Positions 1 through 15,124 of a DNA stretch of 64,000 nucleotides are shown piece after piece (the first letter of the stretch is position 1; each line of letters begins with the position of its first letter). The position numbers and the translations under genes were made by a program. Source of the stretch: Pempheris klunzingeri (taxonomy: Eukaryota > Chordata > Actinopteri > Acropomatiformes > Pempheridae); assembly GCF_042242105.1 (NCBI RefSeq), contig NC_092016.1, positions 13,592,501-13,656,500 on the forward strand, in the 5' to 3' direction. The notes beneath the pieces were generated by a model. It was not told the DNA's origin. It ran no database searches and saw nothing but the letters and a program-made list of their open reading frames with translations.

Positions 1-334
1 CATTAAACTATAATGTACCGTATGTAGTGCCTGTGGTACAGTGCACATAGGCTATGTATATATGGGGGAAACTGAAAGGATGAGATTAATTAATTTATCA
101 ATGTCATGGCTTTTTATGTAAAACTCCACGGATCTGGACATGTGTAACATACTTGTTGAATAACAAATATAAGAAATGTATGATCAGATTCAAAACTGCT
201 AATGGAGAAGAGACTTAGTAATTTTCCAGCACAGCTGCTTTTACTGGCAAAAGTGACAGTCTTGTTGAAGTTAAAAGTTAAAAGTCTAAATGCTTTTTCT
301 GCTGAAGCGTTCATGTTCTGTGATGACTACAGCC

Positions 335-450
335 ATGTTCTGTGAGACTGTATGTAGCCACTGTTGTGCTTTAAGCTAAATGCCAACGCCAGCATGCTAA
401 CACGCTCACAGTGGCAATGCTAACATACTGATTTTTAGCAGGTAAAATGC
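335..450. repeat. Dispersed repeat, family 2, partial copy
   Basis: A segment rich in 'atgctaac' words runs in the same order as the one at 34905-35045: a 'gactgtat(g/t)ta' start, 'gtgcttt..gctaaatg', then repeated 'catgctaac' and 'ctgat.ttta'. The match marks both as diverged copies of one interspersed element. It is too short and diverged to assign to a superfamily. Confidence 0.6.
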
Positions 451-3400
451 CTAAAATCAAGCAACTAATGTGGCTAAAAAAAAGACAAGTACCCAAAGGA
501 TGACATTTATGTTAGATTTATTGCTGCCATGATGACAGAAACACATCTTGTGTTGGACGTTGGCCTGCTGGACGAGCTAACAAACAAACTCGCTAGTTAG
601 CCAGTCAGCGGTGGCACACTGAGCACTTCACCTGCTAATGTCAACATCTCTTGGTTTACATGCTGGTCCTTCAATACTCCTTCAAATGAAGTAGTGTTTA
701 CCATGTTCACGATAAGTGGCCATGTGACCATACATTTTCTGAAAGCTCACAAGTTCACGAGTTACGACATGTTGGTGACATTTTCAGAAAGTGTTGAGTC
801 CATGTAGGTTGATCATTCAGTGGATGGTAAGTTCATGTATTGCAGACTAATTTCAGTCAAGTTGAGTTTTTTCTTTATCATTTTATGTCATGAGGAAAAT
901 GTTGATACTCCTAATAGCCTCACAATTCCTGCATTGGCGTTACATTTCCTGATCTCTAGCTACATTGTCAGCCTCTGCGGCCTCTAGAAGTCAACAGTAA
1001 TTGTTTTTTTTAGCTGTAAGTAAACACTGCAAACTGTAAAAGCAACGTGTTGCAGCAAGGAGTCTTTTGGCGTCCATGTTGCTTATAGCAGCGTCGCCTC
1101 GTAACTGTTCTCACTACGCAACCAGTTGAACACCAAGCATATCGTGCACACGACTTCCCATGTCGTAACCACGAGCTCACCGGTTTCAAGTGAAGGCAGC
1201 GCTGGTAACAAATCCCATCTTTGACTTGTAAACTTGTTTGTTTACATTACCCTACACTACCCAATCAGAGGCCTGGATGCTACAGGAATATTTCTGATGT
1301 CCCCAGAGAGCCTTTCTCGCTCCAAATCACTTTCACATGATTTTTGAATCCAAAAAGAGATGACAGTTTGACTTTACAACTTCATGCACCAGTGACAGGC
1401 AGCAGTCAGTGGTGCAGCAGCGCGACAGCCGAGAGTATGAAGTGCCTCTGAGAGTTTTATCAGCGAAGAAAGTCTGTCAGAGCAACTGCAGTAAAGACGC
1501 TCTCTCTCTCTCTCCGTCTCTCTCTTTCTCTCTCTCACAGCCAAACTACCAAACTAGGAATGACAGACTAGCTGTGGGAAAACACAGGTCCTTTCTTTCT
1601 GTTGGGGCCCGAGACAAGATAACAGCTTCTACCTGGAGAGCAAAAGCATAAAAAAATTTGCCTTTCATATCTCTGTATTTTGCTGCCAACCACTAGTTTT
1701 GTATTTTATTTTCAGGCCTTAGCTCTGTCTTTCACCACAGCTACTGCGTGTTTTTCCAGACCTACATATTCCAGCAGTTTTCTAATGAGATATCTCACCA
1801 TTTTGTGTTCACTTAAGCTCTGCAGGGATAAATTTAGTTTCAGGTTTGTTAAGAAAAACCGATGGCACGGTCGCAGTTACAAAGGTCTCAGAGGGATCCT
1901 CGAGAGACGTGTCAACATTCCTGCTAAAATGCTCTGACTCCAAACAGTTGCTGCAGTAGGGCGTTTATATAAGCTACTTAAACTCAGCGCATGTTAATGT
2001 CATCTTGAAGGATTAGATTCTAAATGGGTTTTTCCTTCCCTGCTATAAGCTGCATGCTGAGTTTGCCTAGCAACACCAGTTTGTTTTATCTCAAGATGAT
2101 AAACGGCATTGCAGTAAACGTTCATCAGCCAGCCGCTGCTGCTCTGCATCATTGTAATGAACTGCGTGCACCATGTGTGACAGGATGCTCAACAGTCTGC
2201 TGTGCTACGAGCTGAATGACCCAGAGATGTTTACTGTATGTGCTGCAAGCCGGACCCCCTGCTTCGTTACCTTGGGTTGGTCCACGAGTGTAGAGAGGGC
2301 AATCAACATGAGATTATCTTGTGTCCAACTGGTCAACAACATGCTGCTGCTGTCTCAAAGCTAATCAGTAATTATCCCCAAATACTCTGAGTATCACGTA
2401 AAGGAGTCAGAAGGGAACTGAGGTGACATTATTCAGAGCAGAGGGAAAATGCACACTTCACTGTGCTCCCAATTTGGTAAATGGACAGCCATTGTGGTTG
2501 ACGAGTGACTGCCCCGAGATAAAGTTTCATTAGATTTCAGCAAATTAAGTTTCTTGATTTGAATCTGCTGTCCCTCTTTGAATCTAATAAGGTCATTTCT
2601 CAGTCGTGCCTGGTGATGCGGGAAAACACAAGGAGCAAATTCATCCGCTGTTAATAATTTTAGATTTTTCAGTAGCTGCTGAAGAGTTGTTTGTTTACTC
2701 TTAGTTCAGATATGAATCGGATTGGGTGGACGTGCAGAGCCAGCTGATAGTGTTAAATGAACCTCAGAAGGGTGTGGACTTGGCAAGAGGTTGATTTTTA
2801 CATTGCCTAGATTTCTGCTGTGTAGTACCCTCATAAGGACTCGTCATCTGGCTGCTCGTCTGAAGTGAGTCACCTCCCCCAGTCAATCTGGTGTTTTTGT
2901 GGGATAGCATTGCATTGACACTGTGATTATGCCAGTGCATGTTTTTGCTACAGTCTGCACGGCTCTGTCTATTGGACGTCTGGCTTGTCAGATTAGATGT
3001 AAGCATCCAAAGGTTTCACCGGATCCCCCGTTTTCTTTTGTTTTTGACAGTTTACACGCAACACAGAGGGAAGCAGCTGAACATGTGAGATGTTCATTGT
3101 AGTTGTTCCAAAGAGACAGTAGACACTAATTTGTAAAACCAAGAAACATGGCTGCTAGTGCTGAGTCAAACTAGAAGTAGGGTGGTTTACTTTTTAGACA
3201 GAACAAATAAAGACTGGTCCAACACTACAGAAAAAAATCTTAAATCCATAATTTTAAAAGTTCCACTGATGATGGAGGCTAACTTTTCTGGCCTGATGAA
3301 CCTTTCATCCTTCAGCTGGACAGTAAGGGAACTGAGAAAGTGTGAGTTTGGAAGCCAGTAAATAGGTCAGACCTCTGCTGGAAATGGATCAGTGTTGGAT

Positions 3401-3829
3401 AACAGATATGAGACCCTCAGGCCGTCTCACCAGAGCCCGCAGAGCCGTATGTTGAATCTTCTTGCTATTGCCATGAGTTTGTTTCTTTTTACTACCAGGT
3501 GGCCATCTGCAGCACTGGAGACCAGGCTCAGCAGCCTGAAATGGTCTTCATGTGGCATCCTGCCACATTGTGGCTAGTATTTTGGCCCAAACGTGCTTGT
3601 GGCACCTTTTCCACTCCGTCATGAATCCGCATGGCCTCGGTAAACCGCACCATGCCACCATGCAGTCTTCTCGAAGCAATCTGGGTCAGGCTCTGTCACT
3701 GCTGATTAAAAAGGGGATTTTTTTGTCATCCATTGGGGGAGGAGCGTGGGGATAAGAGGTGGGAGGAGACCGATCATGAACACAGCAACATCAGCAAGCC
3801 GTTGCCACAGAGACGGCCGGTTGTTAGGC

Positions 3830-3849
3830 TTTTTTTTTTTTTTTTTTTT
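3830..3849. repeat. Poly-T run
   Basis: An uninterrupted run of about 20 T bases in intronic sequence. The lysine and phenylalanine runs in short open frames across it are products of the homopolymer. It could be the tail of a minus-strand retroposon, but no retroposon body was recognised next to it. Confidence 0.8.
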
Positions 3850-6800
3850 AACTATTGGATTGAGATGCTCAGTCCTTCCTCTGCTCCTGCTGTGGAGGAG
3901 GCAGCTGTCATTCTGCTCTGCCTGATTTTGAAACAACGACAATATTCTGTTGATGTAATTTTTCATTGTGAAAAAATGAGCAGTTAGTTGTGGCGCGTCC
4001 TGACCTTGGACAAGGACTTTGCTCAGGAAATAGAGATTCACGCTGCGCTCGTGGCTTTACCACAAATCCCAGGCCTCATTGATTGAGTGGTGTGTAAGTG
4101 GTTGCTCTCTGGGCTCCTAGGATTACTCAGAAGCATGTTCAGCACTTAATCCCCATATCACTGATGGTGGAGAGTGAGGGATAACAGTGCCTAATTAAAT
4201 GGACTCTGATCAATAGGGTGGGCAGTAATTGTAATTAACTGTTTGATTCAGTCAACCTTTATTTGCACAGCGTGTAAACAGAAGACAGTCTCATTTCTTT
4301 CTGTCTTCACTCTGATCCAACCATGTTCTGCTTCATTTGCTAACCGTCAAAAGTTTGATTTACGCTGACACAGAAACCTCTTTAAGTTTAAAGAAAAAAG
4401 GTGCGCAAAAGAGAAGGATTGGAAGGATTCAGATATGATGAGAAGATTTCATACTGGATTCTGATTAGATAGATTAGACCAAAGTTCATTGCATCAATTT
4501 GATTATTCTAGTGATCTTTGCCTATAAAAATGGCATTTTTTTAATATTCTGCCATATCTTTGTTCTGTTTTCAACCATATCATCCAGTTCTATTGCTTTT
4601 TACTCTACATCTGGTCATCCCCATCGATTCCCCTCTTCCTCAGGATGCAGCACAATTAGTGCTCCATTATTAGTGGTGGCGGACATGGTGCACTATCCTC
4701 CTTATAGTGTGCTCCTGCTTCTCACATCTTTCCGGAGAAAGGGGAACCAGGCTGTTGGCATCTCTATCTTGGTAATTAGGCCAAGCCACCTGCTGAAGAA
4801 GCTGTTACCAGCTGCTGTCAAAGAGTCTCAAACCTCTCTGTGCTTCTTTTCTTCAATAGAGCAGCTGCGGCTCTCCAGCAGAGAGACATATACGCTCTGG
4901 TCTTGTGCCCTTTCTCCACCATGCCTTCATCCTACCACCCAACTGCCCAACAATGGAGGCTGTGGGTAGCTCTGTCTCGGCTCTGAGAAAACATCTGAAG
5001 CAGGATTACAAACAGATCACTGTAGCAGGGCAGGATGACAAGGCTTTGCTCTGTTACATTAACTCCTACCCACCGTCTATCCATCCATCCCTCTCTCCCC
5101 TCCTTTGCTGACCCAGTGTTCACAGAGCTGGCAGTCTGGCCGAGTCCTCTGAGCCTCCAGCATCACATCAGTGCCCTGTTTGAAAACATGCCCGGCCTGT
5201 TTATGTAATGTTATGGCACAGAAAGACCATCATTATTATTGTAACACCAGTTGAAGCATGCATTACTGTAACATTTGAAAATCGCTACCCTTGCATAGAA
5301 AAGACCTGGCACCACTGATTCACAGATCACACGGAATCGCTATAATGACGTGTGCAATTTACCAACAATGAAGATCATTTCATTAATTAGGAGCGTGGAT
5401 TTAAATCTGTACAACACAAAACAAAAACAAATTGATTTCATTAAGAGCTAACTAATGCTTAAGCCATTTAGGTTAATGAGGGCTTTTACTGCTTCCTGGA
5501 AAGGTTGGAGGATGATGACACAAGGTTAAGTGGACTCAAAGATTAGGATACTGCATGTCAGGTTAAACTAGCCTAATGCCTACAAGTTAGAAGAAGGCCC
5601 TGACTACTGGGAACAACACAAACGTGCACAAGAAGACATTTGAAGGGACATGCTTAGAGAAACTACATTTATTTGATTCAAAAAGTAGGGTAAGCAACAA
5701 TATACAGCAGACTCAGACTCAAAAAGGTTTGAAAAGGGTTAACATGTGGGCTTTCTCTTTCAGCTTTGTTTTTTCACCGATTCCCATTGACAATAGCTGG
5801 ATAAATGAAGCAAAGGCCCAAAGCTGCAGCCGCAGAAGTGATGTTAATTGTTTTGGCCTTTTTTCACCACAGACATTGCGACTTGTCACGGTTTAGAAAA
5901 GCAGAAGGTGTTACTTGTATTATTAATGATGGCTCCGTTCTGTTATATTGCTGACAGTGAGCCAGCATGCAGGACCCTGAAAATGAAGCAGGAATTCAGC
6001 CATCATTCATTTAGTAATTTACAGCTGTGCTTTTCCTGCTGTGACATGTCAAAATGCCTTTCTTGAGAAAAGGTCTAATAGGTGTTTTACCTATGAGACA
6101 TCATCTCAGGACTGTGTGGGCGTGCACACGCTGAGCTTGATTGACATCCCCCTCAATTTCCTGTCAGCTTTGTCCGACCTTCCAGATCAAGAAACATCAT
6201 CTTCCAACTCAAACAAAGCCATCAACACTTTGGCAAAGATATTTAAGGATCTTTTTTATTCTACAGTGCCAGTAAAAAGCAGTGTATCAGCTTATTGCTA
6301 ATTTGCTGCTTTCGGTTGAAGTGTTGAACTCTTAACAAACAGATGAAGGAGTTTGAGTTCAGACAGGCCAGGCTGGACCACCTTTAGATTTTTGTGAACC
6401 TGTCTCGTATCCATTTACAAGTGTTGATTTAGACTAAATGCAACAGATGCTTTTTAAACAATCATTCCCATTTTTTAATTTCCCTCGCTGTCGGTTTGTT
6501 GACTTTGCCTTCTCCCTGCTTTTATTACCAAGATCTAAATGTCACTGTCCAATATTTATCTGTAAGGAGACACACACAGGATATGAACACACTCATACAG
6601 ACATTGTTCTTTTCCCCAAGTTTAATATGATGGCTTCACTCTGTCTTATATAACGTAAAAGAGCCGGATGTCGATTTTTTTTTTAGATTAAAAAAGCATT
6701 TATTTCCATGACAGGGCTTCACTGTTCCAGCTCTGCCGTGTGTCTCACACGATAAAACCTTTTTTCTTTTCCCATCCTGCTGCAGTGTGTTTTACTTAAG

Positions 6801-9800
6801 TGATTTTTCTCTGTATTGTCATCCAAAGAGTCATGGGATGTGGCAGCTCAGTTGTCGCAGCCCCTGAATTATAAAATAGGACAGAGATCTTGTGGGCACA
6901 GCAGCTCTTCAGTCAGCATTTACGTTTTTTTTAGCTCTGGTATAAAACAGCAGGTTTGAATATAATGAAACGGTGTATAAAATATAAACAGTAAGGCTGC
7001 AACTAATTTTTTACAATAGCATGAATGAAATTTGTGTCTAACGTCTTCAAGTGTCTTCCATTCACACACACACACACATTCGAGAGGCTGGAACCAGTTT
7101 GGCATTATTGCTTAAAAACACAAAAATAGAACAATCAACCAGTTGACAAAATTGTTTCTGATGGATTTCTGTTGATCGACTAATGATTTCACTTTTTTTA
7201 CTTTTGTATTTTAATATATTACTAAAACTAATTATATTAAATACATATTGGGTTTTTATTTAGGTTTTTTATCCATGAAGGTTCAGAAAATGCACTACAT
7301 CTTTAAGAATATAACATTATTATATTACAATAAAATTGGCATCTACAAAAACGTTTTAGGGTTTTTATTGAACTTGTGTTCTGATCTGTCTGAAAACAGT
7401 GACAGTAACGGAAATATTAGTGCTGTAACTCTGCATTAAATGTTACTATGTCGAATGATATTTATAGTGGAAACAAGCCTTGTGTATCTGACATTAAGAA
7501 GTGAAGGAGTGGAGATGCAACTGGCGTCTGTGTAAAACAATAGAGGTTTTTATTTGTTAACCTATTGTGATGTAGTAAAACACAAACTGTATGTACAGTT
7601 GGCTCAGTAAAGTCCACCTGATTGTTCTGCTACATAAAAATAATCTTATTATCATCAGTCTAGACTCATATCAGGAGTCTGTTGAAACAGACCGCTGATA
7701 AGAGGTAGCGAAGCCTTCAGTGAGGCCCGCCGTTGACCTACCATTTCAGGCTGTGACCTCTCGAAGGCTTAGATTGAGCCAGAGCTCGGCTTAACGTGAC
7801 AGGGTGTTGAGGGGAAGAGAGCCGCTGAGAAAGCCGGTGTCTCGGCCGGACGGTGCTCTGCAGTTACCCCGCTGCTCATCCTCAGGGTCAAAATGCTAAT
7901 AGTTGTCCTTAAGCTGCACTTTTTATATAGCAACCATATGGCGTCAGTGAAACCATCCGAACGCCCGTCTGCTCTAGTGAAAGTTAGAATTTAACCAGAT
8001 GAGAAAATGTCCTTTTTAATGTCAGATCGCAACCAGAGGTGTACAAAGGGATGGTTTCGAATTTTAGATGATTTGACGCAAGCGGAAGTTAAAGTAGGAT
8101 GATCCTGATGTAATGGCATTTGAATGTGAGTTGAGAGCCTTCTTTAAGCTTTGGCTTGGTGATTTAGGTCATGGCTGTGTAGAGCCAGCAGGGTTACTAT
8201 AGGATATAGCTGGCCAACAAGCCTTCTCAGTTTGTTTCCAACTCAGTCGTTTAGAGCTGTGACAATGAGTTGATAATTAAGCTCTTAAACTCCACTCCAG
8301 GTGGAGTTTAAGAGGTCATCTAATTACATGTGAAGTGGCACAATAGGATTTTTAAGATATTTTTAAAACACCCAGTAAGACTTCCTGCCATCACTGTGAA
8401 TAATGTTTTTTCTTGCCAACTGATGCTGACATTGATACTAAAAGCCACTCAGGTGGGCCGAGGCTTCACTTCCTGGGCTGAGAGCCACTGTCTAATACTG
8501 TTAGCACTTACTTATGGATCACTGAAGATTTTCTGGCCACTTAATATCCTCTGTACCTCATCAAAATAGACTTCACCTCAGAGGCGACTTTTGCATGACT
8601 TTTACTTGTTTGTTATTAATCCAGTCGGCATGAGCAGGGCCGAGTTTACATAACAGCTGTCTGCATAAACCGATGCCATACTACGGTCATGTCTGAAGTT
8701 TGGGGTCAGTCACATTTAAGCTCAGCTGTCTGTTTAAATTGGCTCATTTCCTGTCAGCAAGTTTTTTGTTGTTGCTGTTCACGGGTTCACATCTTGGGTG
8801 TCAACCAAATATCAGGGTGTCCCTGAGCAAGAGTCTGTAGGATTAGAGTGTTAGTCGTGGCGTCCAAAGATAGAAGAGGAAGTGGTGCTTCAGTGAGATG
8901 TTCTTTGATAGGAGATAAGAGTTTCGTCAGTTCCCCTCTGAGTGCCTGAAGACAAATGACTTTGAGATTGAGATCAGATGTGACAGTGGAAAAAAAGTAC
9001 AAAAAAATGGAGACAGATAAAGCTTTACTACTACTTCAGTGAGCAAGCAGTTCCTTGATATTTCATTTTTTCTGATATATAATTCATATATATTTCATTT
9101 TTTTCTCAAATATAATTCACATATGTAACTAACATTTACAGAATTGATGCAAATAAATTTATCAAATCTGACAACATCATGCTGATCATGCAGAGTTATT
9201 AGCAGATGTAGAGGGCAGTAATTTGAGAACCAGAACAGATTATGCCATGGCATGCTTGAGTAGCCACGTACTTATGAATGACGTAAGAGGACCTGAGATC
9301 TTTCTTCTGAAATGAAACTGCAACAACGTGTGAATCGTAGGAAATGGGGCAACATGCTGGTACATGACTTTGTGACAGCTAGTGTGGAGATGGTTAAAAA
9401 GTCAGTTTAACAGTTGACAATTAGAAAGTGTTTTTGTTGTTACTACAACAACACAAGTGTAATAAATTCATTTAAATGTTCTGACTGTCATTTGTATCAA
9501 AAACAATGCTTCCTGTAGCCAGTTTACGCAGCCTCTACATGTAACATCAATGCTGGTAACCTAACTGTGTCCTCTCCCTGAACAACAGGGCTCTGATTGA
9601 CAAGTTTGACGACCACCAATCTCTCTGATTGCACGGTGAGATTGTAAATCCTGGACATTTGGATATTCACCTATAGCACACTAGCACGTTGAAGATGAGA
9701 CGCAATGGTTCCTTTCACGTTGTTGCTCATTTGAACAGATGTAGGAAATGATGTAGGCAGATAGTGTGAAGTAACCACAGTTAAATTAGTGATTTTGTCA

Positions 9801-11754
9801 GATTATAAAGCACTTAATCCTAATTTTCAATATGATATTATGACAATTTACAGGCTTTAAAATCACAGACAAGAAGCTGTGTAGCTTTTGTTTTTCACAT
9901 ATTAAACCCAGTCCACTACACGGTAGCAAAGCTCTGTCACGAACCAGAAAACATTTTACAGTTATTGTGCCTGCTATTTCAGTGCAGCTGATGAGAGAGG
10001 AGGAAGTATGTTTCCAGGAAGCAGAGGGGTGGTTGATAGGTGTGGTGTGTGAGTGAAGGTAATCGTTTTTGTGTAACTTGTCAGTGTGAGTGATGCCACC
10101 TTACTTAAATGGACTAGCAGAAAATGGCCTGCACTCAGTCCAACATCTCTGGCCTGTGTGAGTGTTTCTCCCGAGTCTCTTCAATCGTAAAAAAAAAAAA
10201 GTCACATTTCTACACAGAAAATGTCATGACCTGATGTCCGGCAGAGGAGGAAGACGGCACTTTTCTTTGAAAGCTCTTTAAATGAATAAATTCAGTCTTT
10301 AAACTTTATTGTCACTTTAAATGTAACCTTGAAATTCCTCTGTCCACTTCCGCTGTCCCAAGGCTCTTTTTGTTCCTGCTCTCAGTTGACCTTAAATGGA
10401 GAGACGCTGGCTCTTAGCTTTATCTTTACCGATCATTTAGCTCACTCTCAGTTTTGGTCTGGCCCCTCGTGAAAGTGGCACAAGCTGTTGTTTGGCCTCC
10501 TGCATCGCAGTGTCCCTCTGTTCTTATTCAGCTCAGGGGATTACTGAGCCAACTTGAGCAGGATTAATGGCGGAGGATAAGGAATTCCCTTTGTACAGTG
10601 AGAGCAGGGAATAAACGGTGCAGGCGTGCTGCATCCGACATTTCGATTACCATAATCTCAACCCCTTTGCTTAGGTGGTCTAGAGAAACTAAACTTTGAG
10701 GTTTTTAAATGCTCATTAATGAAGGACCCAGAATCTGTGTCAAACAGCATTTAAATCAGCCTCTCACTGGGTTTCACCTGGCTCCACATTATCTCAGGAG
10801 GGATTTTATGAAGAGTGCACCCTTTCACAGTTACCATCGCTTGTATTTTGGCTTTTTGCACAACATTTTAGTTGGAACAAAAAGCCCATAAGATGGAGGT
10901 GCGTGTTTGTGGTCGCTTACTTGTGCTGAAACACTGTTCAAAGTGTGAGGACAAATGTCTTGACATCAAAGACCTAAACCACTACCGCTACATGGGAAAA
11001 ACTGATTCTGATCTACAGTTGGTTCAAGATAAAACCGCCTGAGTTCTTCTGAAGCGAATGCGTGGGGATTTTCATATTCAGTATTTAAATTTAAATCAAC
11101 TCTCCAAATGTAGGGATGTGGGATGCAAGCCTCGTGGACAGTAGCTTTCCCAGCCTTTTCTATTGGTCTCTAAACAAATTAGAAGTAGACAAAAACACCA
11201 GAGCCAAGCTTTGTTATTGAATTACATCTGTCGTGCTCCCCTGAGAGTATAATTCACAGGACACTAAAAGGCTTGAGCGAACTACAACATGAACAAATTA
11301 GTTTGTTTTGTACTTATCTTGTAACACGACCGCTGGAAGGGAAAAGGGATTTAGAGGCAGTTTGGAGAAATAATGTATTACAAAGATTACCCACGGCTGT
11401 GGTAGTGTATTGTCCTTCATGGAGATTTAATGTGCTTAACTTAGGTTGTCTTTTTTTTTCTTCTTTAGCTTAATCCTGTCGGGACAAACATGCACAGTAG
11501 TACAGACACATTTGGGTTTTTATCTTTGACCTGAGAGCAAGGGTCGGTTATTTGAAATACAATTTGAGAAAAGAGGAACTGCAGCACCGAGGTGGATGGG
11601 GAACAGACGTTTGTAATAACGGTAACCAAGCTTGTCAGTATGTGCCCAGAGGAATCCTTGTCATGAAAGAGTCCAAATCAGCTCAAATTTATGGTCGCCA
11701 CGCCTTTTATCTCTTCTGCTCTGCTCTCGTCTGTACACAGAAGAATGAAATTTG

Positions 11755-12441
11755 AAGAATAGTTTGACATTTTTGGGAAATAATTGTATTCATTTTCTTG
11801 CAGAGAGTTAGATGATAAGATTAATGTCTACCTTCAAAGTATAAAGCCAGCAGGCGCTTAGCTTAGCTTAGCTTAGCATAAAACATATAAAATAACAAAT
11901 TGTCTTAAAACCTGATTTTTTTTTTTACAGAAAAAAACAAATGAGATACAGCATAGTTATTAGTGAGCAGTGGAGGTATTGGCTGGCAAATTTTGCTGTC
12001 TTTAGACATAGTCAGGCTAACTGGTTCCTCTTTTTTTCCCACTTTTTATGCCAAGCTAAGCTAACTGGCTTGCTGTGACTTCCTACTCACCACACAGACA
12101 TGAGAATAGCATCAAGCTTCTCATCTAGATAACGATACAGTAAATATGAGGCAACAACGAGCAGCACATAAGGCAACAACCACAGACTGGAAACAGAGCA
12201 ACAGCCAGTCTGGCTCCATACAAAACGACTAGTTGTGATTTTATGAGGGGTGTTTGTGTGCCAGACTGTGTCTGCTGGTAGCCTCGCTAGCTGTTTCCAC
12301 GTGCTTTGCATTTTTGTGCTAAGCTAGGCTAATCACCTCCCAGCTTTAGCCTCATATTAAACAAGCACGAGAGTGATAATGACCCAACGCTCAGCAAGAC
12401 AACAAATAAGCATATTTCCCAAATTGTTGAACTACCCCTTT
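11755..12441. mobile_element. MITE-like element with long terminal inverted repeats
   Basis: The left end has a 'tagtttgaca....tttgggaaat...ttcttgcagagagttagat' pattern. The right end carries its approximate reverse complement: 'agcaaga.aacaaata', 'atttcccaaa', 'ttgaactacccctttaa'. The inverted ends span about 45 bases. The interior has a short tandem run of 'gctta' units near 11860-11880 and no transposase frame, so it is non-autonomous. Related ends occur at 20460-20655 and 34621-35568. The superfamily is not assigned because target-site duplications could not be fixed by eye. Confidence 0.75.
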
Positions 12442-15124
12442 AAGGCAAACTGGAGAATTTAACACAAACAGACATGTAGCAGCTTCTAAAGAAGGAAGAA
12501 AAAGTTTTTATCTTGAGCATCTCACATTAAGCAGATGACGCTCTGGATGGTGGAGGAAAACTATACAGGCACAATGTTGGACTTGATGCTTTGCTTATGT
12601 TTTGACTACACGATCCAGTTCATGGCAGCTTAATCCCACTGCGAGAGACTCAACTTGCTGCATGCCTTTCCTCTGCTGGCTTTGACTTGAAGACAAAAAT
12701 AGAAAAAGAAAACTATTAGAAATATTTTATTTATTAAATTCTTCTTTCATGTGGAGATTATCACCAACATCAAAACTACGTTCATCTTGTTTCTGCAGAG
12801 GCAGCAGATTGATAAAGGATGCATGGCTCCTCATAGATTAGCGATCTTTTCCACATGCAAGACTCACGCTGAGGCACAATGTTATCATCAAGGAGACAGC
12901 GTTTCTTAAAGCAGCCGGGGGTAGGCACCGAGTTCGCTGGAAACATTTATCCTCTCAGTGGTCGTGGACTTGTGGGCTAGCTGAGCAGTCATCTCCTGGA
13001 AGGTGATTTCACTAACTGAATTTCCTCTTTGAGGTTTCCTGTGGTGGAAGCAATTGTCATGTTGTTGCTATGAGCAGACAACACTCAGTTTCTAAGGAAA
13101 CACTCGAAACAGAGAGTGCACAGGCCTAATTTGCACCACCACAGGCAAATTCACCAGTCACATAGCGACTGCAGCCTTCCTTCATGAAAGTGCTGTTTAA
13201 CTGCACAGTTTCAGTATTATCCAGCCACAACAGCTCCCTCCTGTGTGTCTACGTGTTTGCGGGTGTGAACCCATCTGTCTGCATATGTCAGAAGTGAGTC
13301 AATGCTGTTGTTTTAAACTTTGATTTCAGATGTTTCAGTGTTGCATACAGACTGTCAACAGAGGAAATTATCCTGCCTTCCTTTCTTGCTACAAAACTTC
13401 AAAAGCTAGCTAAAGGACGAGCTAAAAGACCTGTCGTGCTCCTTTACCTTGTGGACACCCATCTGTATGTTCGTTCGTTTCCTTGCTTGTCTGACTGTAC
13501 AACCACAAAGATCAGCATGTTCTCACCCCAACATGAAAGCCCCTTTTCTTTTGTTTCACTCCTCATCCTGCCTAAATGAGTCTATTTACACCGCTTTATA
13601 GCTGGTGGGGCCACACCTAACGAATCTGTGAGCCATTTCCTTTATGTGCAGCATAAACTATGATGTGAATGAGGCTACAATCATTTGAATGCAGTCGCTC
13701 CCTTCCTATGTGGGTGGTCAAGGCAGGAAGCAGGCCGTGCTTTCACTCTCAGCACTAGCGGAGATACAAAGCTTAGTCACAGTTTCCACGCTTGTTCATT
13801 AAGTGGCTGCTCCTGGCATTCAAACAGCATCTCGGTGGAGACGCCGTGCTGATAGCAGCGATGTTCAGGCCAACCTGCAGCCAGTAAAGGGGGGCTGTTT
13901 GGGGGGCTGCTGGAGGAAGTAAAGATGATTTCATGTTGTTTTGATGGTGATTTGACGCAAGCATCGCCTTTTCTATATTGTGTGACTTGCAAAGAAAAAG
14001 ATGATCTGGTTTGTCGGAGTGCCAGATAGAGCCCAAAGCTACATACTGCAGTCTAATAATACCACAGATCACAGGACATAAAGTCAGGAAGAAATTTGTC
14101 TCCCAAATTGAGCTTTGAGTCTTCGTTATCTGCCTGCAGTCTGAGTCACAGTGCCAGACTCTCACCCCTGTGACAGCTCTCTAATGAGGATTTTGGACCG
14201 AGCTCCACATTTTATCTCCAGCTGCCCACTAGAGCAGATTGGGACAAAACAACTGGTTTTCTGTTGTCAGGTGACTTCCTCACTGTGTATTTGCATCTGT
14301 GTGTACAGTGCATTACCCTGCGAGGCTGACAAGGCTGAGGCATGCATCATAACGAGCACACCCACTGTATGCGTTGACGTCGCTGCTGTACTTGCCTTGT
14401 GGTTTTAACCGGCTGATGTGATCTCTCATGACAGCCAAACTGTTTCCCTATTTACTGTCTTACTTCACGCTGTACGCTCTGGAGAAGGCCACATAAAAGC
14501 AGCAACATTGGCTTTTTGAATATGAAGATTTGCACTTTTTAGATTGGCTAGACAAGACAAGACATATGAAGATGTTACTCTGTGGTCACAAATAGCCGAT
14601 GAGCATTTTTTAGATTTTTTGACACTTTAAGGATTAAAAAAAATGTATTGATTTCCACGTGCAAGTGACTAAGACTTAGAGGATGTGGAGTTACATTACA
14701 TCTAGAATTTCACATGGCCTCCTTTAATGTTAATGTTGTGTTGCACTGCACTGTAAATGTTGATTTTTAAACTTGCTTTTTAAGCCTTATATGAATTCAC
14801 TGACTGTGCTGCACACCACACTGTGCTTTAATATGCCTTTTCAATAAAATAATACTTTACTCTTTTACCAGAGCAGGAAATTTGCCTTTGTTTCACTAAC
14901 AAATACACAAAACACAATGAAGCACAATAGAAATAAAGGAGAGAAAAGGATCACAAATCATCAGCATATATGTGCAGTTTATGTGGCACGACTATCTAAA
15001 ATCTGGTATTTGTCTTTACCAGGGGGGCTTTATAGCGTCATTCAGACAACATTACAGAGAGCACCTTATGAATTAGATTTTTAGACCAAACTGAACACCA
15101 AAGTTGATATTTGTCTTTGTGCAG

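Larger units (their letters stand above)
1..15124 (+). other. 3' portion of a large slco3a1 intron
   Basis: No coding exon could be supported in this 15-kb stretch. The open frames here are short, lack splice context and resemble no family I know. The first slco3a1 exon in the window starts at 15125 in mid-protein, at the position matching roughly residue 218 of the human protein. The region is therefore read as intron, with the earlier exons (about 210 codons) left of the window. It holds MITE-like repeats (335-450, 11755-12441), homopolymer runs, and AT-rich single-copy-looking sequence that may include regulatory elements I cannot identify without alignment. Confidence 0.75.

Noticed and set aside
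4499-4969. 156-codon plus-strand open frame
   Set aside because: Lies in the slco3a1 intron, has low-complexity Ser/Leu-rich composition, no splice context and no family resemblance.
9589-9635. Exon-like segment between 'aacaacag' and 'gtgagat' in the slco3a1 intron
   Set aside because: It looked like a candidate for the missing upstream slco3a1 exon, but its translation lacks the expected conserved residues and contains stops.
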